A stretch of DNA of 64,000 nt from Streptomyces albospinus (GTDB lineage Bacteria > Actinomycetota > Actinomycetes > Streptomycetales > Streptomycetaceae). Under the pieces are notes generated by a model that was not told where the DNA came from, did no database searches, and saw only the letters and a list, made by a program, of their open reading frames with translations. The position numbers were made by a program, and so were the translations under genes. Shown piece by piece: positions 8,600-18,934 of the stretch. The first letter of the stretch is position 1. Every line of letters starts with the position of its first letter. The DNA lies in the NCBI RefSeq assembly GCF_014648695.1, contig NZ_BMRP01000008.1:123605-187604 (forward strand), given 5' to 3'.

Positions 8600-9841
8600 A
8601 TGGAAGGTCAGCCGACCGCCGAGGTCATCGAGCAGATCCGCGACATCCCGATCTACCGCGAGTCACTGGCCAAGGGCCACTTCCCGATACTCGACAAGCC
8701 GGAGATCGCGCGCGGGTTCCCCGACAACTGGATGACGTCCCGCCTGGCCGCCGCGCTGGAATCCGGCGAGGCCGAGTTCGTGCTCTCCACCGGCACCCAC
8801 CACGCCCGGATGCAGCTCATCCGGCCCCCGTACTTCCTGCTGCACTCCTACTACCGGCTGTGGAGCGAGCACCCGGACATCGCCGGCACCTGGGCATCCG
8901 GCTGCCGGCGGGTCTCGCTGACGACGGTGCTGGCGACGGAACACGTCGCACGGATCAACGCCGTCAAGCGCGGCGTACCGCCGGAACCGGTGCCGCCGCC
9001 GGCCGACCGTCGGCTCGACGACCGGACCTGCTATCTCAATCTGCGGCTGGATCCGGCGCGGTGGGAGCGCGACGACGTGGTGCGGATGCTCGCCGAGATC
9101 GAGGCCGCCCGGGAAGCGCATCCGCAGGGCTCGTACCACCTCGACTGCTCCGGCTACCACCTGGCGCATCTGGTGCGCAAAGTCGGTGAATGGGGACTGT
9201 GGGACGACTTCCCGCCGCCGGCCAGCATCATTCACGCCTACGAATACACCCCGGTGAACGTGCGGCGCTTTCTGCACCAGCACTTCGCCTGCCCGATCAT
9301 CGACCTCTTCGGCAGCACCGAACTCGGCTATCTCTTCTCCAGCGACCGCCGGGGGAAATACCGGCCGCACCTCGACCGGATGAGCGTCGAACTCCACCCG
9401 ATCGCCCCGGACAGCACGATCCACCAGCTCATCGTCTCCAGCGTGCGCAATCCCTATATGCCGCTGATCCGGTATCGCACGGGCGACCTCGTACGGACGG
9501 CGGACGGCTCCCCCGATCCGGAGAAGATCTCCCAATTCTGCGGCCGGCAGCAGGAGTTGCTGAGCACCCGGCACGGCCCGGTCGCCCAGGGCGACCTGGA
9601 CCGGCGGATCGGCGAGGTGACCCCGCAGGTCTTCGTCCACCAGCTGCGGCTGATCGGCGCCGCCGAGGCCCGGCTGGCGTACACGACCTTCCACGGCGCA
9701 CCCCTCGGACCGGCCGACACCGTCGCGCTGGAGCGGGGAGTCACCGAACTCACCGGGCGGCTCTGCCGACTCGACCACCGTACGCACATCCCCATCGGGA
9801 AGTCGGGCAAATACGCCTGGCTCGCGCAAGGAGCAGCATGA
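8600..9841 (+). CDS. PaaK/LuxE-like adenylate-forming enzyme
   Basis: 413 residues, shorter than acyl-CoA synthetases of the main ANL family and close to the phenylacetate-CoA ligase (PaaK/CapK) group. Visible motifs are an N-terminal Ser/Thr/Gly-rich loop (FVLSTGTHHARMQL), the core IIDLFGSTELGYLFSS near residue 240, and the RYRTGDLVRT hinge region. A C-terminal GKSGKYAW segment may hold the catalytic lysine. Such enzymes activate carboxylates as acyl-adenylates and pass them to CoA, a thiol or an amine. The gene follows the repeat peptide and overlaps the next gene by 4 bp, so it is the best candidate for the tailoring or ligating enzyme. Its acyl substrate is unknown. Confidence 0.75.
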   Translation: MEGQPTAEVIEQIRDIPIYRESLAKGHFPILDKPEIARGFPDNWMTSRLAAALESGEAEFVLSTGTHHARMQLIRPPYFLLHSYYRLWSEHPDIAGTWASGCRRVSLTTVLATEHVARINAVKRGVPPEPVPPPADRRLDDRTCYLNLRLDPARWERDDVVRMLAEIEAAREAHPQGSYHLDCSGYHLAHLVRKVGEWGLWDDFPPPASIIHAYEYTPVNVRRFLHQHFACPIIDLFGSTELGYLFSSDRRGKYRPHLDRMSVELHPIAPDSTIHQLIVSSVRNPYMPLIRYRTGDLVRTADGSPDPEKISQFCGRQQELLSTRHGPVAQGDLDRRIGEVTPQVFVHQLRLIGAAEARLAYTTFHGAPLGPADTVALERGVTELTGRLCRLDHRTHIPIGKSGKYAWLAQGAA

Positions 9842-10347
9842 CCGGCACACCGCCGATATCCGCCGAGGAGCTGACGGCACTGCTCGGCGCGGACATGTAC
9901 CGCGAGGTCGTGGCGCATTTCGCCGAAAAGACCGATGCGCCACAGGAGTTCGTGGAGCGCCAGGTGCTGGAATGCCTGCGCCACCTCTATCTCGTCTCCC
10001 GCCACCGCGACCGGCTCGGCGGGCTCTTCCTCCCCGTCGAGCAGGACATCGACGAGATCTGGCACTACCTCATTCTCCAGACCCGCGAATACCGGACGCT
10101 GTGCGAAGAACGGCTACCGGGCCGGTTCTTCATCGAGCACCGGAGCATCGCCTACGAGGACTACCGGCAAGAGCCCGGCCGCGAGCAGGTGCTGGAAGAG
10201 GCGCTGCGCTGGATTCCCCTGTACTGCCGGGAGTTCGGGCCGTTCGACGAGGATGCACTGCCGCACTGGACGATCGTCCGCTTTCTCCACCGGCGCATGG
10301 GACTGTCCCTGGCGGACATCGCCGCACTGGAGCCGCTGCCCGCATGA
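9838..10347 (+). CDS. Small GRDP-like protein (glycine-rich-domain-protein-like family)
   Basis: 169 residues, soluble. It carries the family-type core IDEIWHYLILQTREYRTLCEE, then GRFFIEHRSIAYEDY, which matches the D-x-x-W-H-x-x-x-L-x-T-x-x-Y ... G-R-F-x-x-H pattern of proteins often annotated as glycine-rich-domain-protein-like (PF07173-type). The conserved Trp-His and the second His could bind a metal or substrate, but the family has no established biochemical role to my knowledge. ATG at 9838 overlaps the stop of the PaaK-like gene (ATGA) with AAGGAG ahead, and its own stop overlaps the MFS start. This points to stoichiometric, coupled translation and a role in the same pathway. Confidence 0.65.
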   Translation: MTGTPPISAEELTALLGADMYREVVAHFAEKTDAPQEFVERQVLECLRHLYLVSRHRDRLGGLFLPVEQDIDEIWHYLILQTREYRTLCEERLPGRFFIEHRSIAYEDYRQEPGREQVLEEALRWIPLYCREFGPFDEDALPHWTIVRFLHRRMGLSLADIAALEPLPA

Positions 10348-11600
10348 GCGCGCGGACCACCGCCCCGGCCGCGGCGCACGTCCCGGCCCAGCGGCGGATC
10401 CTGGCCGTCCTGGTGTTCTCCCAGGCGCTCAGCGGGGCGGGGCTGGCGGCGGGGATCACCGTCGGCGCCCTGCTCGCCGAGGAGATGCTGGGGTCGACCG
10501 GACCGGCCGGGGTGCCCAGCGCCCTGTTCACGGCCGGGGCGGCGCTGGGCGCCGTGGGCATCGGACGCCTCTGCCGGCGCTGGGGACGGCGCCCCGGGCT
10601 GGCGTTGGGGTACGGCGCCGGGGCGCTCGGCAGCCTGGGCGTGGTGGCAGCGGCGGCGGTGGGCAGCGTGCCGCTGCTGTTCCTGTCCCTGCTGGTCTAC
10701 GGGGCCGGTACCGCGACGAATCTGATGGCGCGCTACGCGGGCGCCGATCTCGCCCCACCCGAACGGCGCGGACGCGCGGTCAGCACGGTGCTGTTCGCCA
10801 CCACGCTCGGTGCGGTGATCGGCCCGAACCTGGTGACGGTCACCGGCAACATGGCGCATGCCTGGGGCATTCCGCGGCTCGCCGGTCCGTTTCTGCTGGC
10901 GGTGGCGGCGTTCGGGACGGCGGGCGTCGTCCTGGCCGTACTGCTGCGGCCGGATCCGCTGTGGCCGGCCCGCGCGCCGGCCGAGGACCGGCCGGCACCG
11001 GATCCGGACGGCCCGACGGCGGCCGACGGCGGTGCGGCGGCCCGCTCCGTACGGCGGCGGGGGCTGGTCACCGGCACCGCCGTCATGGTCATCGGCCAGC
11101 TGGTGATGATCGCCATCATGACGATGACCCCGGTGCATCTGCTCGCCCACGGTCATGGCACGCAGACGGCGGGGTGGGTGATCGCCCTGCATGTCGGGGC
11201 GATGTTCCTGCCGTCGCCGCTCACCGGGCTGCTGGTGGACCGGATCGGCCGGCTCCGGATGGCCGCAGCGTCCGGTGTGACGCTGTCGGCCGCCGGGGTG
11301 CTCGCCGCGGTCGCCCCGCCGCACGGACTGCCGGCCCTGGCGGTGGCGCTGGTACTGCTGGGCCTGGGCTGGAACTTCGGCCTGATCAGCGGCACCGCGC
11401 TGGTGACCGACGCGCTGCCGCCGGCCCGCCGGGCCTCGGTCCAGGGGCTGGTGGACGTGGGGATCGCGATCGCCGGGGCGGCGGGCGGGATGTCGTCGGG
11501 CCTGGTCGTCGCCCTGGGCGGCTTCCCGGCGCTGGCGCTGGCGGGCGGGCTGCTGGCACTGGCGGTGATCCCGGTGGTCGCGTCGGCCGCCCGGAGGTGA
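10344..11600 (+). CDS. MFS exporter of the peptide locus
   Basis: 418 residues with about 12 transmembrane helices. An MFS loop 2-3 motif is present (GRLCRRWGRRPGLALG). A hydrophilic linker of about 40 residues between the two six-helix halves is rich in Pro, Asp and Ala (EDRPAPDPDG). The second half begins near GTAVMVIGQLVMIAIMTM. ATG at 10344 overlaps the preceding stop by 4 bp. Its position last in the operon fits export of the finished product and self-resistance; peptide export by an MFS rather than an ABC protein would suggest a small product. Confidence 0.8.
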   Translation: MSARTTAPAAAHVPAQRRILAVLVFSQALSGAGLAAGITVGALLAEEMLGSTGPAGVPSALFTAGAALGAVGIGRLCRRWGRRPGLALGYGAGALGSLGVVAAAAVGSVPLLFLSLLVYGAGTATNLMARYAGADLAPPERRGRAVSTVLFATTLGAVIGPNLVTVTGNMAHAWGIPRLAGPFLLAVAAFGTAGVVLAVLLRPDPLWPARAPAEDRPAPDPDGPTAADGGAAARSVRRRGLVTGTAVMVIGQLVMIAIMTMTPVHLLAHGHGTQTAGWVIALHVGAMFLPSPLTGLLVDRIGRLRMAAASGVTLSAAGVLAAVAPPHGLPALAVALVLLGLGWNFGLISGTALVTDALPPARRASVQGLVDVGIAIAGAAGGMSSGLVVALGGFPALALAGGLLALAVIPVVASAARR

Positions 11601-11836
11601 CCACGGCCCTCGCATGACGGCGGACCACGGCGGGCCACGGCGGGCAGCGGCCCGTCGATGACGATGGATCAGACCAATCCGGAAAATATCCTCAACATGG
11701 CGTCATTTCTCGTTATCACGCCGGAAACCTGGATGCTGCACTATGAGAGCGCGGGTCCGCCGTCGGCCGCGGCACGACGACCGGCCGGCCCCTTGACCCG
11801 ACGCGCAACGGACGACGGACGAGCAGGCGGAGAGCG
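11601..11836. other. Intergenic region with an AT-rich patch
   Basis: The gap between the MFS gene and the small secreted protein contains an unusually low-GC stretch at about 11670-11745. A 60-codon frame begins with ATG at 11658 but has no ribosome-binding site, and its C-terminal half is ordinary GC-rich shadow sequence. I read the region as regulatory rather than coding. Confidence 0.4.
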
Positions 11837-12250
11837 ATGAGGCGGAAGGACACCGGTACGGCGGGCATATCCCGCCTGGTGGCCCGGCTCCGTATGCCGC
11901 TGACCGCCCTCGCCGTCGTCCTGGCGTTCCTGCTGGGCGCGGCGGCCTCCCCGTGCAAGGCCAAGCCCGCGGTTCCGGCCGCCGCCGCGGTCAAGTCGGC
12001 GAGCACCGCAGCGTCGGCCAACGCCGGTTCCGACGAGGAGAAGCACCCCAAGCGCGAGACCGAGCGCGGCAGGCCACGGCGCGTCGCGCCCTCTTCGGCG
12101 GACCCGGCGCCGACCCGCCGGGCGCGGCCCCCGTTCGGCACCGATACGGCAAGCGACTCCGCCGCCGGACGCCAACCCGCCGGTCTCACCAGCTCCGCGG
12201 CATCGAGACCGGACCAACTCCCCGTATTGCACTGCGTCTTCCGCTGCTGA
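11837..12250 (+). CDS. Small secreted or membrane-anchored protein ending in HCVFRC
   Basis: 137 residues. A basic N-terminus (RRKDTGTAGISRLVARLR) leads into one hydrophobic segment (PLTALAVVLAFLLGAAAS), so it is probably exported or anchored with its body outside. The rest is disordered and rich in Ala, Pro, Ser and charge, apart from the terminal LPVLHCVFRC, which carries two Cys and looks deliberately conserved. It lies 100 bp upstream of carbonic anhydrase and SulP and may share their transcript. I do not recognise the family; the terminal motif could bind metal or form a disulfide. Confidence 0.5.
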   Translation: MRRKDTGTAGISRLVARLRMPLTALAVVLAFLLGAAASPCKAKPAVPAAAAVKSASTAASANAGSDEEKHPKRETERGRPRRVAPSSADPAPTRRARPPFGTDTASDSAAGRQPAGLTSSAASRPDQLPVLHCVFRC

Positions 12251-12349
12251 GGGCGGCCGTGGTGGCCGGCCCCGACGCCGGGCACCACCTCGCGCCGCAC
12301 GTTCCCGCCATCCCCACGGTGGCATCACTCATCAGCAGGAGACCTCCTC

Positions 12350-12952
12350 GTGGAGACCTTCATCCAGCATGCCCGGGGCCTGACGGCCCGTATCGCCGAT
12401 CGCACCGAGGAACGGGAGACCTTCGGCCGGCTCGCCGCCGGCCAGTCCCCCCTCGCCCTGTTCATCACCTGCTCCGATTCCCGGGTCATACCGTCCCTGA
12501 TCACCGGGGCCCGCCCCGGCGAGCTCTTCGAACTCCGCACGGCCGGCAACGCCGTGCCCGTCTACCAGGAAGGGATGGCGGCCAGTTCGGAGGCCGCCAC
12601 CATCGAATACGCGATGCGGGTGCTGCGCGTCGCCGACATCGTCGTCTGCGGCCACTCGCACTGCGGCGCGGTCGGCGCCAAGGCCCGCCGCGAGGATCTG
12701 ACCGGTGCGCCCGCCGTACGGGACTGGCTGGCACTCCAGTTGTCGGACGAACTGCCGGCCGGCCAGGAGCCGACGCTCGCCGCGGCCGTGCAGCGGCATG
12801 TGACCCAGCAGGTGGACCGGCTGCGCGGCTACCCCTGCGTACGGGAGCGGCTGAACGCCGGCGAGGTGCGGCTGCACGGCTGGTTCTACGAGGTGCACAC
12901 CGGATCGGTGTCCGCCCATCAGCCGGCCACCGACGCGTTCCTCCCGCTGTGA
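12350..12952 (+). CDS. Beta-class carbonic anhydrase
   Basis: 200 residues, the usual length for a bacterial beta-carbonic anhydrase, which interconverts CO2 and bicarbonate using zinc. The zinc ligands and catalytic dyad are intact: Cys41-Ser-Asp43-Ser-Arg45, then His102 and Cys105 in the GHSHCGAV loop. The start is GTG at 12350 with CAGGAG upstream. The SulP transporter follows 14 bp later. The pair is a familiar one, in which the anhydrase supplies or consumes bicarbonate moved by SulP. Confidence 0.93.
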   Translation: METFIQHARGLTARIADRTEERETFGRLAAGQSPLALFITCSDSRVIPSLITGARPGELFELRTAGNAVPVYQEGMAASSEAATIEYAMRVLRVADIVVCGHSHCGAVGAKARREDLTGAPAVRDWLALQLSDELPAGQEPTLAAAVQRHVTQQVDRLRGYPCVRERLNAGEVRLHGWFYEVHTGSVSAHQPATDAFLPL

Positions 12953-12966
12953 AGGCGGGTGCGCAC

Positions 12967-14424
12967 ATGATGAAGCGGTTTCCTTTCCTCCGGGCGGACT
13001 TCACCGCCTCCCTCGTGGTCTTCCTCGTCGCCGTCCCGCTGTGCGTGGGAGTGGCCGTGGCATCCGGCGTACCGGCGGAGCTGGGCCTGGTCACCGGTGT
13101 CGTCGGCGGCCTGCTGACCGGTCTGCTCCCCGGCAGCAGCCTCCAGGTCAGCGGTCCGGCCGCCGGGCTGACGGTGCTGGTCTTCGAGGCCGTCAAGGAG
13201 TACGGCCTCGGCGCGCTCGGAGCCCTGGTGCTGGCCGCCGGGGTGCTCCAACTGACCATGGGGGCACTCAAGTTGGGTCGCTGGTTCCGGGCGATCTCGG
13301 TCGCCGTGGTCCAGGGCATGCTGGCCGGCATCGGGCTGGTCCTGATCGCCGGGCAGCTCTACGCGCTCGCCGACGCCAAGGCGCCGGGCAGCGGCCTCGC
13401 CAACATCGGTTCGCTGCCGCGGCTGATCGGCGACACGATCGTGTCCGCTACCGCGCTGTCCGCGCTCGGGGTCGGTGCCGGGACCATCGCCGTGCTGGTG
13501 CTGTGGCCGCGCTGGCGGCGCGGGGCGCGGGTGCTGCCGGCGCCACTGGCCGCGGTCGCGCTGGCCACGACGGCGGTCTGGGCGCTGGCTCTGCCGGTCG
13601 CCCGGGTGCAGGTCAGCGGGCTGCTGGACGCCATCCAGCCGCCCGGCCTGGCGGACCTCGGCCGGCTGACCGATATCGGCGTACTGGGCACGGTGCTCGC
13701 CTTCGCGCTGATCGCGTCGGCGGAGTCGCTGTTCAGCGCAGCGGCGGTGGACCGGCTGCACGACGGGACGCGTACCGACTACGACAAGGAGCTGATGGCC
13801 CAGGGCGCCGGGAACACGGTGTGCGGGATCCTGGGCGCGCTGCCGATGACGGCGGTGATCGTCCGCAGTGCCGCCAACGTCCAGGCGGGGGCCAGGACGA
13901 AGGCGTCGCGGGTGCTGCACGGGGTGTGGCTGCTGCTGTTCGCGGCGGCGTTCCCGGCCGCGCTGGGTGTGGTGCCGGTCGCCGCGCTGGCCGGTGTACT
14001 GGTCCACGCCGGCGCGAAGTTGCTCCCGCTGCGCGAACTGCGCCCGCTGTGGCGGGAGCACCGCGGTGAGGCGGTGGTGCTGTTCGTGACCGCGACCGCC
14101 ATCGTGACGGTGAACATGTTCGAGGGCGTGCTGATCGGGCTGCTGCTGGCCGTCGCCAAGACCGCCTGGGAGACCTCCCAGGTCCAACTGGAGGTCCACA
14201 CCCCGGAACTCACCGGGCCGATCCAGGTGCGGGCCGTCGGCAACGCCACCTTCCTGCGGCTGCCCAAGCTGCTGGACCAGTTGGAGGCGCTGCCCGCCGA
14301 CCGGGACGTGGAACTCGACCTGAGTGGTCTGCGCCATCTCGACCACGCCTGCGAGGCTGCACTGACGAACTGGGCCGAGCAGCACCGCCGGAGCCGGAGC
14401 CGGGCGGTCGAGCCGGTCTCCTGA
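12967..14424 (+). CDS. SulP family anion transporter (likely bicarbonate)
   Basis: 485 residues with roughly 10-12 membrane helices and the SulP consensus (VAVPLCVGVAVASGVPAELG, LLPGSSLQVSGPAAG, LIASAESLFSAAAVDRL). The C-terminal 80 residues form a short STAS-like domain (DRDVELDLSGLRHLDHACE). ATG at 12967 is preceded by AAGGCGGG; an in-frame GTG at 12949 overlapping the anhydrase stop is also possible. The family moves sulfate, bicarbonate or dicarboxylates. Bicarbonate is the best guess because of the adjacent carbonic anhydrase. Confidence 0.88.
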   Translation: MMKRFPFLRADFTASLVVFLVAVPLCVGVAVASGVPAELGLVTGVVGGLLTGLLPGSSLQVSGPAAGLTVLVFEAVKEYGLGALGALVLAAGVLQLTMGALKLGRWFRAISVAVVQGMLAGIGLVLIAGQLYALADAKAPGSGLANIGSLPRLIGDTIVSATALSALGVGAGTIAVLVLWPRWRRGARVLPAPLAAVALATTAVWALALPVARVQVSGLLDAIQPPGLADLGRLTDIGVLGTVLAFALIASAESLFSAAAVDRLHDGTRTDYDKELMAQGAGNTVCGILGALPMTAVIVRSAANVQAGARTKASRVLHGVWLLLFAAAFPAALGVVPVAALAGVLVHAGAKLLPLRELRPLWREHRGEAVVLFVTATAIVTVNMFEGVLIGLLLAVAKTAWETSQVQLEVHTPELTGPIQVRAVGNATFLRLPKLLDQLEALPADRDVELDLSGLRHLDHACEAALTNWAEQHRRSRSRAVEPVS

Positions 14425-14464
14425 CCTGTCGCCCCCGGCGCGCGACAGGTCGTCACGGAATGCG

Positions 14465-14500
14465 ACGGCGGAGCCGGAATGATCCGGCCGGCTCCGCCGT
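14465..14500. terminator. Strong stem-loop after sulP
   Basis: A perfect 13-bp stem (ACGGCGGAGCCGG at 14465-14477 with its complement at 14488-14500) and a 10-nt loop begins 41 bp after the SulP stop. Confidence 0.75.
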
Positions 14501-14510
14501 TACTGAGAGC

Positions 14511-14580
14511 AGACAGACGCAGACAGACGCAAGCAGACGCAAGCAGACGCAGAGAGACGCAGTCAGCAGCAGACAGACAC
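14511..14580 (+). repeat. Seven-copy 10-bp tandem repeat upstream of the F420-type gene
   Basis: Seven consecutive 10-bp units of consensus AGRCAGACGC (for example AGACAGACGC, AAGCAGACGC, AGAGAGACGC), exactly in register with the DNA helical turn. The plus strand is nearly free of T across the array. It occupies the promoter/leader position of the gene starting at 14636. Confidence 0.7.
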
Positions 14581-14635
14581 GGAGAGCGGAAGCGCGGAGC
14601 AACGACCCGCGGTCTTCGGCGAGGGGACGGACGGC

Positions 14636-15088
14636 ATGCCTCTTCAGGGAGAGTACGAACCGAGCCCGGCGCAATGGGTGCGCGACCAGGTCGCGCGGTA
14701 CGAAGGCTCCGGCGGCACGGAAGGCACGGCGCTGCGCGGACTGCCGGTGATCGTCCTGACCACCCGCGGCGCCAGGAGCGGGAAGATCCGCAAGAGCCCG
14801 CTGATGCGGGTGGAGCACGACGGCGCGTATGCCGCGGTGGCGTCGATGGGCGGCGCGCCCCGGCACCCGGTCTGGTATCACAACGTCGTCGCCGACCCCC
14901 GGGTGGAGCTCCAGGACGGCACGGTCCGGCAGGACATGGTCGCCCGTGAGGTCACGGGCGAGGAGAAGGCCACGTGGTGGGCGCGGGCGGTCGAGGCGTT
15001 CCCCGATTACGCGGACTACCAGGAGAGGACGGACCGCCAGATACCGGTCTTCGTGCTGGAGCCGGCGGACATCCCTCACTCGGGCTGA
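14636..15088 (+). CDS. F420-dependent (DDN-like) nitroreductase-family oxidoreductase
   Basis: 150 residues, the normal length of the deazaflavin-dependent nitroreductase family (PF04075-type). Signature segments are [20 protein letters not shown] near residue 36, then [20 protein letters not shown] and PRVELQDGT. Members use F420H2 to reduce quinones, nitro compounds or other substrates, with the split beta-barrel binding F420 through the R-S-G-K-x-R-x-x-P loop seen here. The substrate is unknown. The gene stands alone behind the sulP terminator and a 10-bp repeat array. Confidence 0.85.
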   Translation: MPLQGEYEPSPAQWVRDQVARYEGSGGTEGTALRGLPVIVLTTRGARSGKIRKSPLMRVEHDGAYAAVASMGGAPRHPVWYHNVVADPRVELQDGTVRQDMVAREVTGEEKATWWARAVEAFPDYADYQERTDRQIPVFVLEPADIPHSG

Positions 15089-15219
15089 CCCACCGCCCCG
15101 TCCGGTGAACTGCCGTTCTGCTGCACGGCGTTCGGCCGGGGGCCGGCGCGCCACGGATTCGGCCGGGCTGCGTCACGGGCCGATCGGGCCCCCCACGGCC
15201 CCGCTCCGGCTCGGCGCCC

Positions 15220-17232
<2,013 letters not shown>

Positions 17233-17326
17233 CGGGGTTCCCGGGATAGGTGCGGGCCGGCGGACGACGGGACCGTACGAGGCGGTCCGCTCCCCCGAGC
17301 CGGACCGTCCCGTACACCCGCGGCGG

Positions 17327-18124
17327 CTACGGCTTCTGGAAGCCCGCCTGCTGGAGCAGCTGCTGCGCCTCCGGCGTGCTCAGCCACTTCACGAACGCGG
17401 CTGCCGCATCCGCGTGCTTGGAGGTCTTCAGGGTCGCGGCCGGGTAGGAGGCCACGGCGTTCTGCGCGTCGGGGATGTCGATCGCGTCGACCTTCTTCGG
17501 CGCGGTGGCGGCGTCCGTCTTGTAGACGATGCCGGCGTCCGCCTCACCGAGTTCGACCTTGCTGAGGACGGCGCGGACGTTGGGCTCCTGGGAGACCGGC
17601 TTGACGGTCAGCTTCTGGGCGTCGAGCACCTTCTTGCTGTAGCGGCCGACCGGCACCTCGGGGGCGGCCAGCACGACCTTCAGCTTGCTGTCGGCGAGGT
17701 CCTTGAGGCCGCCGACCTTCTTCGGGTTGCCCGGACCGGTGGCGATGACCAGGCGGTTCTTGGCGATGACGGTGGGCGTGCCGGCGTCCGCCTTCAGTCC
17801 GTCCATGGTCTTGGTGTCGGCGGTGACCAGGGCATCGGCGGGGGCGCCCTGCTTGACCTGGGCGGCCAGCTCCTGGGAGCCCGCGAAGGAGAAGTCGACC
17901 TTGATGCCCGGGTGCTCCTTCTCGTAGGCCGCGCCGGCCTTCTTGAAGACGTCGGTCAGCGAGGCGGCGGCGAGCACCGTGAGGTCCGTCTTGGCGGTGC
18001 TGCCACCGGACGCGTCGGCGCCGTCCTTCTTGCCGCTGCTGCTGCCGCAGGCGGCGAGCGGGACGAGGAGGGCGGCGGTGACGATCGCGGCGGCGGTGCG
18101 GCGCCCGGTGAAGAGGTGGGACAT
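17327..18124 (-). CDS. modA: Molybdate-binding lipoprotein ModA
   Basis: 265 residues. A lipoprotein signal peptide ends in a LAAC lipobox, with Cys26 the predicted lipidated residue, followed by a Ser/Gly/Lys/Asp tether. The mature part has the ModA opening [17 protein letters not shown] and the later segments [22 protein letters not shown] and [13 protein letters not shown], which contribute the oxyanion-binding Ser and backbone contacts. It delivers molybdate or tungstate to the ModBC fusion encoded next. RBS AAGGAG stands ahead of the ATG. Confidence 0.95.
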   Translation of the reverse strand: MSHLFTGRRTAAAIVTAALLVPLAACGSSSGKKDGADASGGSTAKTDLTVLAAASLTDVFKKAGAAYEKEHPGIKVDFSFAGSQELAAQVKQGAPADALVTADTKTMDGLKADAGTPTVIAKNRLVIATGPGNPKKVGGLKDLADSKLKVVLAAPEVPVGRYSKKVLDAQKLTVKPVSQEPNVRAVLSKVELGEADAGIVYKTDAATAPKKVDAIDIPDAQNAVASYPAATLKTSKHADAAAAFVKWLSTPEAQQLLQQAGFQKP

Positions 18125-18217
18125 GGTGCGGGACTCCTTCTGACGCGGGGCGACGCTGTCGCCTCAGCGGTTGGGGACATAGCCGCGCCGTGGACGGGCG
18201 ACGCCGCTGGTGCAAAA

Positions 18218-18259
18218 CGGCCGGTCCCGTCGCCGGAACGACGGGGGATGGACCGGCCG
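18218..18259. terminator. Nested hairpin between the HTH-TOBE gene and modA
   Basis: An outer 10-bp stem (CGGCCGGTCC at 18218-18227 with its complement at 18250-18259) encloses a 7-bp stem (CCCGTCG/CGACGGG). It could terminate the regulator transcript or attenuate read-through into modA. Confidence 0.5.
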
Positions 18260-18291
18260 GTGGTGCCGCGGGGGGGTTGGGAGGGGGCGGC

Positions 18292-18687
18292 TCAGGTGCG
18301 GTCGATGTGCACGCTGGTGGATTTCACCCGGGCGATGGCCTGCATCCCCACCTCCAGGCCGAGTTCCTCCACAGCCTCGCGGGTCAGCAGGGACACCAGC
18401 CGGTGCGGACCGGCCTGGATCTCGACCTGGGCGGCGACATCGCCGAGTTTGACGGCGGTGACGATGCCGGGGAAGGCGTTGCGCGCGGAGGTGTAGGAGG
18501 CGTCCTCCTCACCGCCCGCGGACTGGCCGACCTCGATGGAGAAGGCGGCGAGGTCCCGGCCGTCGATGAGGCGGCGACCGCTCTCGTCGCGGTGGGTGGC
18601 CACCTTCCCGGCGTCCGCCCAGCGGCGGGCGGTGTCCGGGCTGACGCCCAGCAGACGCGCCGCCTGGCCGATCGTGTAGGACTGCAT
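18292..18687 (-). CDS. HTH-TOBE molybdate-responsive regulator (first paralogue)
   Basis: About 131 residues. The N-terminal 50 form a MerR/excisionase-type helix-turn-helix (YTIGQAARLLGVSPDTARRW, then WADAGKVATHRDESGRRLI). The C-terminal 65 form a TOBE/Mop domain (NAFPGIVTAVKLGDVAAQVE, ending VKSTSVHID), the fold that binds molybdate. This one-component design is a compact alternative to ModE. ATG at 18687 is chosen by comparison with the paralogue at 25512-25919, which starts at the same residue; a TTG at 18696 is possible. It is upstream of modA on the same strand and divergent from the Mop gene, so it very probably controls molybdate uptake. Confidence 0.85.
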   Translation of the reverse strand: MQSYTIGQAARLLGVSPDTARRWADAGKVATHRDESGRRLIDGRDLAAFSIEVGQSAGGEEDASYTSARNAFPGIVTAVKLGDVAAQVEIQAGPHRLVSLLTREAVEELGLEVGMQAIARVKSTSVHIDRT

Positions 18688-18934
18688 GTGCGACAAGATA
18701 TGAGGTATTGGCTCGCATTTACAATTCTTAAGGCGAAGCTATATAGCAGATGCCACCCTTATTGGAGGATGGGCCAATGGCCCGCCGGGGTGGCCGGAGG
18801 TCCCGAATGCCGTGGACCGCGGGCCCTATATCGAGGACCGAATGTCAAAAGGAATCCGTGCGGCTGCCCGACTAAAGTGACGAAGAGACAGCAGGACATT
18901 TCCTGACATTTCCCTTCGCGATGAGGCATTTCCC
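18688..18934. promoter_or_regulatory. AT-rich divergent control region with palindromes
   Basis: This spacer separates the HTH-TOBE regulator and the molbindin gene and is much richer in A/T than its surroundings. It contains a perfect 10-bp palindrome GCTATATAGC (18738-18747), an inverted repeat ATTGG-N8-CCAAT (18761-18778) and GCATTTAC at 18715-18722, a sequence repeated in the xdh-pucR spacer. These are candidate operators for the molybdate regulators. Confidence 0.5.

Noticed and set aside
11658..11840. 60-codon frame after the exporter
   Set aside because: No RBS; second half is shadow-like; treated as intergenic although the AT-rich start is noted.
14511..14580. Short tandem repeats considered as a CRISPR array
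   Set aside because: 10-bp units are contiguous with no spacers.
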